Positions 1-8,514 of a stretch of DNA of 39,294 nt are shown piece after piece; position 1 is the first letter of the stretch, and each line of letters begins with the position of its first letter. Source of the DNA: Herminiimonas sp. CN (GTDB lineage Bacteria > Pseudomonadota > Gammaproteobacteria > Burkholderiales > Burkholderiaceae_D); the NCBI RefSeq assembly GCF_000622895.1, contig NZ_AVCC01000025.1:1-39294 (forward strand), given 5' to 3'. The notes under the pieces are model-generated. The model saw nothing but the letters and a program-made list of their open reading frames with translations, made no database searches and was not told the origin of the DNA. The position numbers and the translations under genes are program-made.

Positions 1-73
1 GGGGTATGCCTTAAAATACTGGTTTTTCGCAGTAATTTACTGTGATTATTAAAAATACGGTATCTGGTATATT
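1..73 (+). repeat. Intergenic repeat, copy A, possibly a promoter module
   Basis: The sequence opens with GGGGTAT and ends with a 30-nt core at 44-73. The core matches the core upstream of thiE (16797-16826) at 26 of 30 positions. It consists of ATTAAAAATAC, five variable bases, then CTGGTATATT. The same two blocks at the same spacing recur on the minus strand at 21939-21964. A perfect palindrome, CAGTAA-T-TTACTG, lies inside at 30-42. The end of the core reads TGG-TATATT, which resembles an extended -10 element and would place a transcription start about 40 nt before the gene at 118. Whether this is a dispersed repeat or a shared promoter or operator cannot be settled from the sequence. The 5' edge may lie outside the window. 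Confidence 0.5.
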
Positions 74-117
74 GGTGTGAAGCAGGCCAGTCCTGGCAAC
101 GATGAGGAGGAGCGATC

Positions 118-759
118 ATGCAAATCTGGAGCGATTCATTCAAGAACGGCGGCAGCATTCCTGCCAAATTCGCATTTTGCAAGATGGACCCGAGGGCCCA
201 TGTCGCCTTGTCCGACAACAAGAACCCGCATCTCGGCTGGCGCGACGTGCCGCCCGGCACCCGGTCGCTGGCGGTGATCTGCCACGACCGCGATGTACCG
301 TCGCAAGGCGATGATGTCAACCAGCTGGGGCGCGAGGTTCCGGCCGATCTGGCGCGGGTTGATTTCTTCCACTGGGTTCTGGTCGATCTGCCGCCGGACA
401 TGCTGGCGATTGCCGAGGGCGAATTCTGCGATGGCGTGCTGGCGCGCGGCAAGCCGGGGCCGGAAACCCTGCACGGCGCACGCCAGGGCATCAATGACTA
501 CACCGTCTGGTTTGCTTCCGATCAGGACATGTCGGGCGACTATTACGGTTACGACGGCCCCTGTCCGCCGTGGAATGATTCCATCCTGCATCACTACACC
601 TTTACCCTGTATGCGCTGGATATCCCCCATTTGCTGGTTGAAGGCGGCTTTACCGCGCAGCAGGCGCTGGCGGCGATGGATGGCCATATCCTGGCGCAAA
701 CCAGCATCGGCGGCAGCTATACGCTGTCGCCGGCACTGGCGGCGTGGCAGCCGGGATGA
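118..759 (+). CDS. YbhB/YbcL family (PEBP, Raf kinase inhibitor-like) protein
   Basis: The 213-residue protein looks like a bacterial phosphatidylethanolamine-binding-protein fold of the YbhB/YbcL family. Supporting segments are the early GWRDVPPGTRSLAVICHDRDVP stretch (strand plus DPD-like ligand region), FFHWVLVDLPP around residues 82-92, GYDGPCPPWNDS in the middle and HHYTFTLYALD near 160. These correspond to the conserved ligand-pocket segments of the family. There is no signal peptide, so it is probably cytoplasmic. The ATG at 118 is preceded by a strong GAGGAGG Shine-Dalgarno sequence. It is somewhat longer than E. coli YbhB (about 158 residues), mainly through insertions in the middle. 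The biochemical role of bacterial members is poorly defined. A phosphatase gene follows 21 nt downstream, probably co-transcribed. Confidence 0.8.
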   Translation: MQIWSDSFKNGGSIPAKFAFCKMDPRAHVALSDNKNPHLGWRDVPPGTRSLAVICHDRDVPSQGDDVNQLGREVPADLARVDFFHWVLVDLPPDMLAIAEGEFCDGVLARGKPGPETLHGARQGINDYTVWFASDQDMSGDYYGYDGPCPPWNDSILHHYTFTLYALDIPHLLVEGGFTAQQALAAMDGHILAQTSIGGSYTLSPALAAWQPG

Positions 760-780
760 AGCGATGATAATGAAGAGACT

Positions 781-1449
781 GTGAGCAAGAGCACTGAAAT
801 ACTGCTGATCCGGCACGGCGAAACCTCCTGGAATGCCGTCAAGCGCCTGCAGGGACATTCCGACATCGCGCTCAACGACCAGGGCCAGGCGCAGGCCGAC
901 GCCTTGGGGCTGGCGTTGCGCGATGAGCCGCTGGCGGCCATCATCAGCAGCGACTTGCAGCGGGCGCGGCAAACCGCGCAGGCGGTCGCCCGGCAGCAGG
1001 CCGGCCCGATGGAAGTGATCTGCGACTCCGGCTTGCGCGAGCGCTGCTACGGCGCGTTCGAAGGCTTGTACTACAGCGACATCAGCCAGCGCTATCCTGC
1101 TGCTTTTGCTGCCTGGCAAGCGCGCGACATCGATGCTGTATTTCCGCCGGGCGAGCGCCAGGGCGAGAGCTTCCGCGCTTTCCATGCGCGCATTGCAGCT
1201 GCCATGTTGCACTGGGCGCGCCGCTATCCGGGGCAAAAGATCGCGCTGGTGGCGCACGGCGGCGTGCTGGAATGCGCGTACCGGGCGGCGCTGGCGCTGC
1301 CGTTGTCGACGCCGCGCGACTTTCCGATCCTGAATGCCAGCATCAATCGCTTCCGCCTGGAAGGCGATGCGCTGCGGCTGCTGTCCTGGGGCGAGGTGGC
1401 GCATCTGGACGCCGCTGCGCTGGATGAGGTCGATCAGCGGGTGCCGTGA
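781..1449 (+). CDS. Histidine phosphatase family protein (phosphoglycerate mutase-like)
   Basis: This 222-residue cytoplasmic enzyme belongs to the histidine phosphatase superfamily. The phospho-acceptor motif R11-H12-G13-E14 sits directly after the first beta strand, and the second catalytic histidine is in the LVAHGGV segment near residue 158. The sequence between them (LQGHSDIALNDQGQAQA, SSDLQRARQTAQ, LRERCYGAFEG) follows the GpmB/CobC/PhoE branch. The substrate cannot be told: members act on sugar phosphates, alpha-ribazole phosphate or other phosphomonoesters, and no cobalamin genes are nearby to support CobC. Translation starts at GTG 781, with a GAAGAGA stretch just upstream. It probably shares a transcript with the PEBP-family gene before it. 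Confidence 0.85.
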   Translation: MSKSTEILLIRHGETSWNAVKRLQGHSDIALNDQGQAQADALGLALRDEPLAAIISSDLQRARQTAQAVARQQAGPMEVICDSGLRERCYGAFEGLYYSDISQRYPAAFAAWQARDIDAVFPPGERQGESFRAFHARIAAAMLHWARRYPGQKIALVAHGGVLECAYRAALALPLSTPRDFPILNASINRFRLEGDALRLLSWGEVAHLDAAALDEVDQRVP

Positions 1450-1484
1450 TTATGCTTATTTTGTAAGCATAATTCGGATAGAAT
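1449..1484 (+). promoter_or_regulatory. Inverted repeat and candidate promoter upstream of dusB-fis
   Basis: A perfect 10-bp inverted repeat (ATTATGCTTA, 5-nt TTTTG spacer, TAAGCATAAT) spans 1449-1473 and begins in the stop codon of the phosphatase gene. A TAGAAT box at 1479-1484, one base off the sigma70 -10 consensus, follows. The repeat covers the expected -35 area and no good -35 hexamer is visible. This suits an operator for the dusB-fis transcript. A weak terminator for the upstream gene is also possible, although no T-run follows the second arm. Confidence 0.4.
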
Positions 1485-1518
1485 AGCGTCCCCCCTCAAT
1501 CATTCCCTGTCGCCCATC

Positions 1519-2535
1519 GTGCATATCGGCCCCTATTTGCTGCGCAACAATGTATTCGTCGCACCGATGGCGGGCGTGACCGACCGGCCGTTTCGCCAGT
1601 TGTGCAAGCAGCTCGGCGCCGGCTATGCGGTGTCCGAGATGGCGGCCTCCAACCCGAAGCTGTGGCAGACCGAAAAATCAACGCGCCGCATCAATCACGC
1701 CGGCGAGATGGAGCCGAAGGCGGTGCAGATCGCCGGCGCCGATCCGGTCATGCTGGCTGAATGCGCCCGCTTCAATGTCGAACGCGGCGCGCAGATCATC
1801 GACATCAACATGGGCTGTCCGGTGAAAAAAGTCTGCAACAGCTGGTGCGGTTCGGCGCTGTTGCAGAACGAACAACTGGTGCAGCAGATCCTGGATGCGG
1901 TGGTGGCGGCGGTGGATGTGCCGGTGACGCTGAAATTTCGCACCGGTTGGGATAGATCAAACAGGAATGCGCTGACGATTGCGAAAATGGCCGAGGCGGC
2001 CGGGATTGCGATGCTGACGCTGCACGGCCGCACCCGCGCCGACGGTTACAGCGGCGCGGCGGAATACGAGACGATTGCGGCGGTGAAGGCGGCGGTGACG
2101 ATTCCGGTGGTGGCCAACGGCGACATTACGACTCCTGAAAAAGCGCGCTTCGTGCTGGACACTACCGGCGCCGATGCGGTGATGGTGGGCCGCGCGGCGC
2201 AGGGGCGGCCGTGGATTTTCCGCGAGATTGCGCATTTCCTGCAGACCGGCAGCCATTTGCCGGCGCCGCTGGTGGCGGAAGTGCAGCCGCTGATGATCGA
2301 GCATTTGCGCGCCCATTACGCGTTTTACGGTGATTATCTGGGTGTGCGCACCGCCCGCAAGCATATCGGCTGGTACGTGCGCGATTTGCCCGGCGGCGAG
2401 GATTTTCGCCAGCGCATGAACCGGCTGGAATCGGTCGATGCGCAACTGGAGGCGCTGAATACATTTTTCGACGCGCAGTTGGCGTATGGCGAGCGGTTAC
2501 AATATGGCCTCTCCAAACCTGCGCTGGTGGCCTGA
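1519..2535 (+). CDS. dusB: tRNA-dihydrouridine synthase B
   Basis: DusB is an FMN- and NADPH-dependent enzyme that reduces specific uridines in the tRNA D-loop to dihydrouridine. The 338-residue protein has the Dus signature APMAGVTDRPFR (residues 15-26) and the FMN-barrel segment INMGCPVKKV, with the candidate catalytic cysteine at C100. FRTGW, LHGRTRADGYSG, VVANGDI and VGRAAQGRPWIF supply further FMN- and tRNA-contact motifs. Length and N-terminus (HIGPYLLRNNVFVAPMAGVTDRPF) match the family when GTG 1519 is the start; there is no in-frame ATG nearby. fis follows 145 nt later, the conserved dusB-fis arrangement of gamma- and betaproteobacteria, in which the dus promoter normally drives fis. 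Confidence 0.95.
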   Translation: MHIGPYLLRNNVFVAPMAGVTDRPFRQLCKQLGAGYAVSEMAASNPKLWQTEKSTRRINHAGEMEPKAVQIAGADPVMLAECARFNVERGAQIIDINMGCPVKKVCNSWCGSALLQNEQLVQQILDAVVAAVDVPVTLKFRTGWDRSNRNALTIAKMAEAAGIAMLTLHGRTRADGYSGAAEYETIAAVKAAVTIPVVANGDITTPEKARFVLDTTGADAVMVGRAAQGRPWIFREIAHFLQTGSHLPAPLVAEVQPLMIEHLRAHYAFYGDYLGVRTARKHIGWYVRDLPGGEDFRQRMNRLESVDAQLEALNTFFDAQLAYGERLQYGLSKPALVA

Positions 2536-2572
2536 TGTCGCATCGCATTTTCGCCGCATTCAGGTTGTGGTT

Positions 2573-2640
2573 GGAGTATATGAAAAAACCATGTGTTTCC
2601 CGTAATAATTACTTGCGTTTTCAAAAATACCCGTCTGTTT
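2573..2640 (+). repeat. Diverged candidate copy (D) of the intergenic repeat
   Basis: The dusB-fis gap contains GGAGTAT followed by AAAAAACCAT, and then AAAAATAC at 2623-2630 and CCGTCTG. The element on the minus strand at 21939-22010 has GGAGTAT, TAAAAACCAT, AAAAATAC and a CTG block in the same order, with 46-47 nt between the ends. Similarity between the blocks is low, and the region is AT-rich, so chance resemblance is possible. Confidence 0.3.
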
Positions 2641-2649
2641 TTTAAGTTA

Positions 2650-2667
2650 TTCACGAACCTTCACGAA
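2650..2667 (+). promoter_or_regulatory. Tandem TTCACGAA octamers just upstream of fis
   Basis: TTCACGAA occurs at 2650-2657 and again at 2660-2667, a 10-bp period equal to about one helical turn. The pair ends 13 nt before the fis start codon. It could be a protein-binding site or a 5'-leader feature. No known regulator is recognised. Confidence 0.3.
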
Positions 2668-2680
2668 TTAAAAGAAAAGC

Positions 2681-2914
2681 ATGAGCAAAGAAAGTATCCA
2701 GGAAGTCGTTCAGCAAAGTCTTGAGAGATATTTCAACGATTTGGGCGAGTTGCAGGCGTCGAACGTGTATGACATGGTGGTGTTGAGCGTCGAAAAGCCG
2801 ATGTTGAAAGTCGTGATGGCACGCGCCGCAGGCAACCAGTCGTCGGCAGCCGAAATGCTCGGCATCAACCGCAACACCCTGCGCAAGAAGCTGCAGCAGC
2901 ACGGGCTGCTGTAA
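2681..2914 (+). CDS. fis: DNA-binding protein Fis
   Basis: Fis is a nucleoid-associated, DNA-bending homodimer that stimulates rRNA promoters and takes part in site-specific recombination. This copy has 77 residues, shorter than the 98-residue E. coli protein but typical for Burkholderiales, where the N-terminal beta-hairpin arm is reduced. The helical core (residues 5-45) carries YFNDLGELQASNVYDMVV. The C-terminal helix-turn-helix is ARAAGNQSSAAEMLGINRNTLRKKLQQHGLL (residues 47-77), the most conserved part of the family and shared with NtrC-type proteins. ATG 2681 follows a purine-rich AAAAGAAAAGC stretch rather than a strong Shine-Dalgarno. It is downstream of dusB and upstream of purH. Confidence 0.95.
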   Translation: MSKESIQEVVQQSLERYFNDLGELQASNVYDMVVLSVEKPMLKVVMARAAGNQSSAAEMLGINRNTLRKKLQQHGLL

Positions 2915-2927
2915 ACCGGAGGCGGAT

Positions 2928-2967
2928 AAGGTGAGGGGTGCGGCAGCTTTGCCGCTGCCTTCACCTT
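2928..2967 (+). promoter_or_regulatory. Two-part hairpin between fis and purH
   Basis: AAGGTGA (2928-2934) pairs with TCACCTT (2961-2967), and inside it GGCAGC (2942-2947) pairs with GCTGCC (2954-2959) around a TTTGCC loop. No T-run follows, so a classical intrinsic terminator is unlikely. It lies 28 nt before the purH start and could act as an attenuating or stabilising leader structure. Confidence 0.35.
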
Positions 2968-2995
2968 AGCCACTTCAGATCCAGAGAACCTCATC

Positions 2996-4561
<1,566 letters not shown>

Positions 4562-4662
4562 TTGATGTCCGCCATTTCACTTCCGGTGTCGCTCGCGGCA
4601 CAGGAAGTTGGCGTTCAGTCCGGCAGGATGGGTTGCACCCGTCCTGCGCTGCATAAGCTCCC

Positions 4663-5205
4663 ATGAAAATCCTCGGCATCGACCCCGGCCTGCGCACTAC
4701 CGGCTTCGGCGTCATCCACAAGCAGGGCAACAAGCTGTTCTACATTGCCTCCGGCACCATCAAGACGCCCGATGCCAGCCTGCCGCAACGCCTGAAGGTC
4801 ATCCTCGACAGCGTGGCCGAAGTCATCCGCACCTACCGGCCCGACTGCGCGGCGATCGAAAAGGTGTTCGTCAACGTCAATCCGCAATCCACGCTGCTGC
4901 TCGGGCAAGCGCGCGGCGCGGCGATTTGCGCGCTGGTCAGTGCCGACCTGAACGTGGCCGAATACACCGCGCTGCAACTGAAGCAGGCGGTGGTCGGCCA
5001 CGGCAAGGCGAAGAAGGAGCAGGTGCAGGACATGGTGCAGCGCCTGCTGCTGTTGCCCAGCCTGCCCGGACCGGATGCCGCTGATGCGCTGGGGGTGGCG
5101 ATCTGCCATGCCCACAGCGGCGAGGCGCTGGCCATGCTGGGCCAGCTGGCCCCGGCCTTGACCAAGCGCGGCCTGCGCGTGAGGGGCGGGCGGCTGGTCG
5201 GTTAG
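4663..5205 (+). CDS. ruvC: Crossover junction endodeoxyribonuclease RuvC
   Basis: RuvC is the dimeric Holliday-junction resolvase that cuts junctions held by RuvAB. All four acidic metal ligands are present at the E. coli positions: D7 in LGIDPG, E66 in AAIEKVF, and D138 and D141 in GPDAADALG. The 180-residue length is normal, and [18 protein letters not shown] provides the junction-contact region. It starts at ATG 4663, 101 nt after purH. Unlike the usual ruvCAB operon, ruvA is not the next gene: an opposite-strand gene intervenes and ends 3 nt from the ruvC stop codon, so any shared terminator or read-through would involve overlapping transcripts. Confidence 0.96.
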   Translation: MKILGIDPGLRTTGFGVIHKQGNKLFYIASGTIKTPDASLPQRLKVILDSVAEVIRTYRPDCAAIEKVFVNVNPQSTLLLGQARGAAICALVSADLNVAEYTALQLKQAVVGHGKAKKEQVQDMVQRLLLLPSLPGPDAADALGVAICHAHSGEALAMLGQLAPALTKRGLRVRGGRLVG

Positions 5206-5208
5206 CTT

Positions 5209-5679
5209 TCATTCGGACGGAAAATGCTGTTCCGCCTTGCGCGCGGCGATCTCGAAATGGTTGTGCCAGTAGGCTTGGCGCCCGTGCAGCAGGGCCCAGG
5301 CGCTGGCGGCCAGGTAGGCCAGCGGAAACGCCGCCCCCCACAGCGCCGCCTGCCGCACATGCGCCAGTTCATGGCGTAATGTTTGCGACGTCAAGCCGTG
5401 CCGGCGGGCGATGACGATGTGGCCGACCGCCATCGCCGCCATCGGGCCGAACGGGTGCCGCGCCAGCAGCCAATCGGCCAGCGGGCCGCGCACCAGCAGT
5501 GCTGGCACGCTGCCCGTCAGCCGTTCGATGCGGCCATGCATCATCCGCACTGGCAGCGCCAGCAATAGGCCCGGCAGACTCAACGGCAGCGCCCACAGCA
5601 CGCCGGCCAGACTGCCGGCGATGCGTAATCGGCGGTACCGATGCAGGTGTTGCGCCAATGCATGGATTAAATTACGCAT
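5209..5679 (-). CDS. Putative membrane-associated metallopeptidase-like protein with HELAH motif
   Basis: This 156-residue protein has a hydrophobic segment at about residues 21-46 (SLAGVLWALPLSLPGLLLALP) and a second one around 115-131. Between them is H103-E-L-A-H107, a zincin-type HEXXH motif preceded by HIVIARRHGLTSQTLR. E143 in HFEIAARKAE could be the third ligand. The layout (xxxGHIVIAR, HEL-HVRQ, WG, PxAY, HNHFE-AR) resembles a widespread family of small uncharacterised proteins. Peptidase activity is not established. ATG 5679 was preferred over an upstream in-frame start because homologous-looking sequence begins there and the extra N-terminus lies over the ruvA leader. It is convergent with ruvC and divergent from ruvA. 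Confidence 0.6.
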   Translation of the reverse strand: MRNLIHALAQHLHRYRRLRIAGSLAGVLWALPLSLPGLLLALPVRMMHGRIERLTGSVPALLVRGPLADWLLARHPFGPMAAMAVGHIVIARRHGLTSQTLRHELAHVRQAALWGAAFPLAYLAASAWALLHGRQAYWHNHFEIAARKAEQHFPSE

Positions 5680-5749
5680 GCTGTATGTATACTCAGTGGA
5701 ATGCAGTCCTGTATGATGGCTGCAACTTATTTTTCGGGGTTTCACCATC

Positions 5750-6322
5750 ATGATAGGCCGCCTGTCCGGTATTTTGCTCGAGAAAAATCCCCCCCAGTTA
5801 TTGATAGATTGCAATGGCGTCGGCTACGAGGTCAGCGTGCCGATGAGCACGTTCTACAACCTGCCGGCGCTGGGTGAGAAGGTGGTGCTGCTGACCCATC
5901 TGGCGGTGCGCGAGGATGCCCACCTGCTGTACGGCTTCGGCAGCGCCGAGGAGCGCAATGTCTACAAGCAGCTGATCAAGATCACCGGGGTCGGGGCGCG
6001 CATGGCGCTGGCCATCCTGTCCGGCATGTCGGTATCCGACCTGGCGCAGGCCATCACGCTGCAGGAAGCCGGTCGCCTGACCCGGGTGCCCGGCATCGGC
6101 AAGAAAACCGCCGAACGGCTGTTGCTGGAGCTGAAGGGCAAGCTCGGCGCCGATCTCGGTGCCGGCCTGTTGGTGAGCGACTCGGCCAGCGATATCCTCA
6201 ACGCGCTGCTGGCGCTGGGTTATTCGGACAAGGAAGCGCTGCAAGCCAGCAAGCAGATTCCGGCCGGCAGCGGGGTTTCGGAAGGCATCAAGCTGGCACT
6301 GAAGGCATTGTCTAAAGGATAA
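5750..6322 (+). CDS. ruvA: Holliday junction branch migration protein RuvA
   Basis: RuvA forms tetramers that bind four-way DNA junctions and load the RuvB motor. The 190-residue protein begins [27 protein letters not shown] sequence of domain I. It carries the two helix-hairpin-helix elements [18 protein letters not shown] (around 75-92) and [23 protein letters not shown] (around 107-129). The C-terminal domain III, which contacts RuvB, contains [18 protein letters not shown] 5750 lacks a strong Shine-Dalgarno sequence. The divergent metallopeptidase-like gene starts 70 nt upstream, so a ruvAB promoter probably lies between them. ruvB follows after 8 nt. Confidence 0.96.
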   Translation: MIGRLSGILLEKNPPQLLIDCNGVGYEVSVPMSTFYNLPALGEKVVLLTHLAVREDAHLLYGFGSAEERNVYKQLIKITGVGARMALAILSGMSVSDLAQAITLQEAGRLTRVPGIGKKTAERLLLELKGKLGADLGAGLLVSDSASDILNALLALGYSDKEALQASKQIPAGSGVSEGIKLALKALSKG

Positions 6323-6330
6323 CAATATTC

Positions 6331-7404
<1,074 letters not shown>

Positions 7405-7412
7405 TACTGTAA

Positions 7413-7472
7413 CTGGTATTGTTCAAGCCGCACAAAAATAGTGCGACAACACGGTGTTTTTTATTATACCCT
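7413..7472 (-). repeat. Diverged candidate copy (E) of the intergenic repeat
   Basis: Read on the minus strand the gap after ruvB contains GGGTAT, then AATAAAAAACA, CACTATTTTTGTGCGGC and AACAATACCAG. The minus-strand element at 21939-22010 has GTAT, TAAAAACCA, CACTTATTTTTCTGCGGC and AAAAATAC in the same order. CGCAC and GTGCG around AAAAATA can form a small hairpin. Resemblance is partial and this copy is tentative. The rest of the 172-bp gap shows no other clear feature. Confidence 0.35.
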
Positions 7473-7576
7473 GCATATCCTTGTTTTTTATCAGGTACTG
7501 TGTTGATGCGCTTGCATAAACGCAGGATGACGCTGACAATATAAAACCGTGCAGCGTTTGCTTGCCAGTCAATGCC

Positions 7577-8407
7577 ATGTTGATGTCTTCCCTTGCCAAT
7601 CGTTATGCTCATCAGCTACTGGATGCGCGCGCCCGCTCGCATCTGATTGCTCCCTTGTCGTCCACGGCCAGCCTGTCGCTGCAGGATGCCTATGATATTG
7701 CGCACAGCATCAGCGTCGCCCGCATTGCCCAGGGCGAAACGGCAGTCGGGCGCAGGATCGGCTTCATTGACCGCAAGATCGGTTCCGAATATGACGATAA
7801 CGTTGCCTGCGGTACGCTGATTTGGGCGCCGCTGTTCGATACCACGGTGCGCACAGTGAGCAGGAATCACGGCATCCAGAGTTTGGCCGGCGCCTTGCAG
7901 CCGCGTTTGGAAGTGTCTGCGGTATTTCGGCTGCGGCGCACGCCGGCGGCAGATGCCGATCTGGATGCGCTGGCCGATTGCATCGAATGGATCGCACACG
8001 GGGTGGAGATCGTTATCTGCCCCTATCCGGACTGGCAATGCACCGCAGCCGATGCGATTGCCGCTTTCGGCCTGCATGGCGCGCTGCTGATCGGCGAGCC
8101 TCATCCGCTGTCGTCGGCATCGCGCCATAATCTCGATGTGGTGTTGTCCAATGCCAGCGTTTCGCTGTCCTGCGGCGGTTCCTTGCGCGGCGCAGGTTAC
8201 GGGTCGGATGTGATGGGCAGCCCGGTGCATGCGCTGCTGCAACTGCACCGGCTATTGCAGACCCAGCCGCGGAGCGCGCCGTTGCAGGCAGGGGAAATCA
8301 TCGCTAGCGGCGCTTGGGCCGCCGCGGTCCCGATCGAGGCAGGACAGACCTGGACCACCGCGTTTTCCGCTGTCGATCTGGCAGGGATGAGCATTTCTTT
8401 CGTCTGA
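7577..8407 (+). CDS. 2-keto-4-pentenoate hydratase-like protein (fumarylacetoacetate hydrolase superfamily)
   Basis: The 276-residue protein resembles MhpD/HpcG-type hydratases and 4-oxalocrotonate decarboxylases, which act on 2-oxo-pent-4-enoates from aromatic meta-cleavage. Recognisable parts are LSLQDAYDIAHSI, GRRIGFIDRKIG, QPRLEVSAVF, the HGVEIVICPYPDW segment and ASGAWAAAVPIEAGQTWT near the end. In the family the metal is held by an ExE pair and a later Glu. Here the pair reads E112-V-S114, with E144 retained, so one ligand seems replaced by serine. The start is uncertain: ATG 7577 or ATG 7583, neither with a good Shine-Dalgarno sequence. No other meta-pathway gene is adjacent, so the substrate is unknown. 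Confidence 0.65.
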   Translation: MLMSSLANRYAHQLLDARARSHLIAPLSSTASLSLQDAYDIAHSISVARIAQGETAVGRRIGFIDRKIGSEYDDNVACGTLIWAPLFDTTVRTVSRNHGIQSLAGALQPRLEVSAVFRLRRTPAADADLDALADCIEWIAHGVEIVICPYPDWQCTAADAIAAFGLHGALLIGEPHPLSSASRHNLDVVLSNASVSLSCGGSLRGAGYGSDVMGSPVHALLQLHRLLQTQPRSAPLQAGEIIASGAWAAAVPIEAGQTWTTAFSAVDLAGMSISFV

Positions 8408-8440
8408 ATTCCGTGGGATCCCGGGGTCTGCCGCTTATTC

Positions 8441-8480
8441 AAACCCTCTCCTCAAACCCTCTCCCGCCGACAGGAGAGGG
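8441..8480. terminator. Hairpin between convergent genes, with an 11-bp direct repeat
   Basis: AAACCCTCTCC occurs at 8441-8451 and 8454-8464. The second copy supplies the left arm of a perfect 8-bp stem, CCCTCTCC (8457-8464) with GGAGAGGG (8473-8480), around CGCCGACA. It sits between the hydratase-like gene on the plus strand and the end of valS on the minus strand, where a bidirectional terminator is expected. No strong T-run follows directly. CCCTCTCC/GGAGAGGG palindromes also resemble common REP-like intergenic sequences. Confidence 0.5.
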
Positions 8481-8514
8481 GATGCGGCTTGGTGCTTTTT
8501 CGCGCCGAAAATGG

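Noticed and set aside
18..33. Possible LexA box (ACTG...CAGT) at the window start
   Set aside because: The arms are separated by 8 nt and lack the CTGT/ACAG form; the spacing is 2 nt shorter than the canonical SOS box.
136..1404. Long minus-strand open frame (422 codons) opposite the PEBP and phosphatase genes
   Set aside because: It is an arginine- and alanine-rich shadow of two genes with clear motifs and is explained by high GC content.
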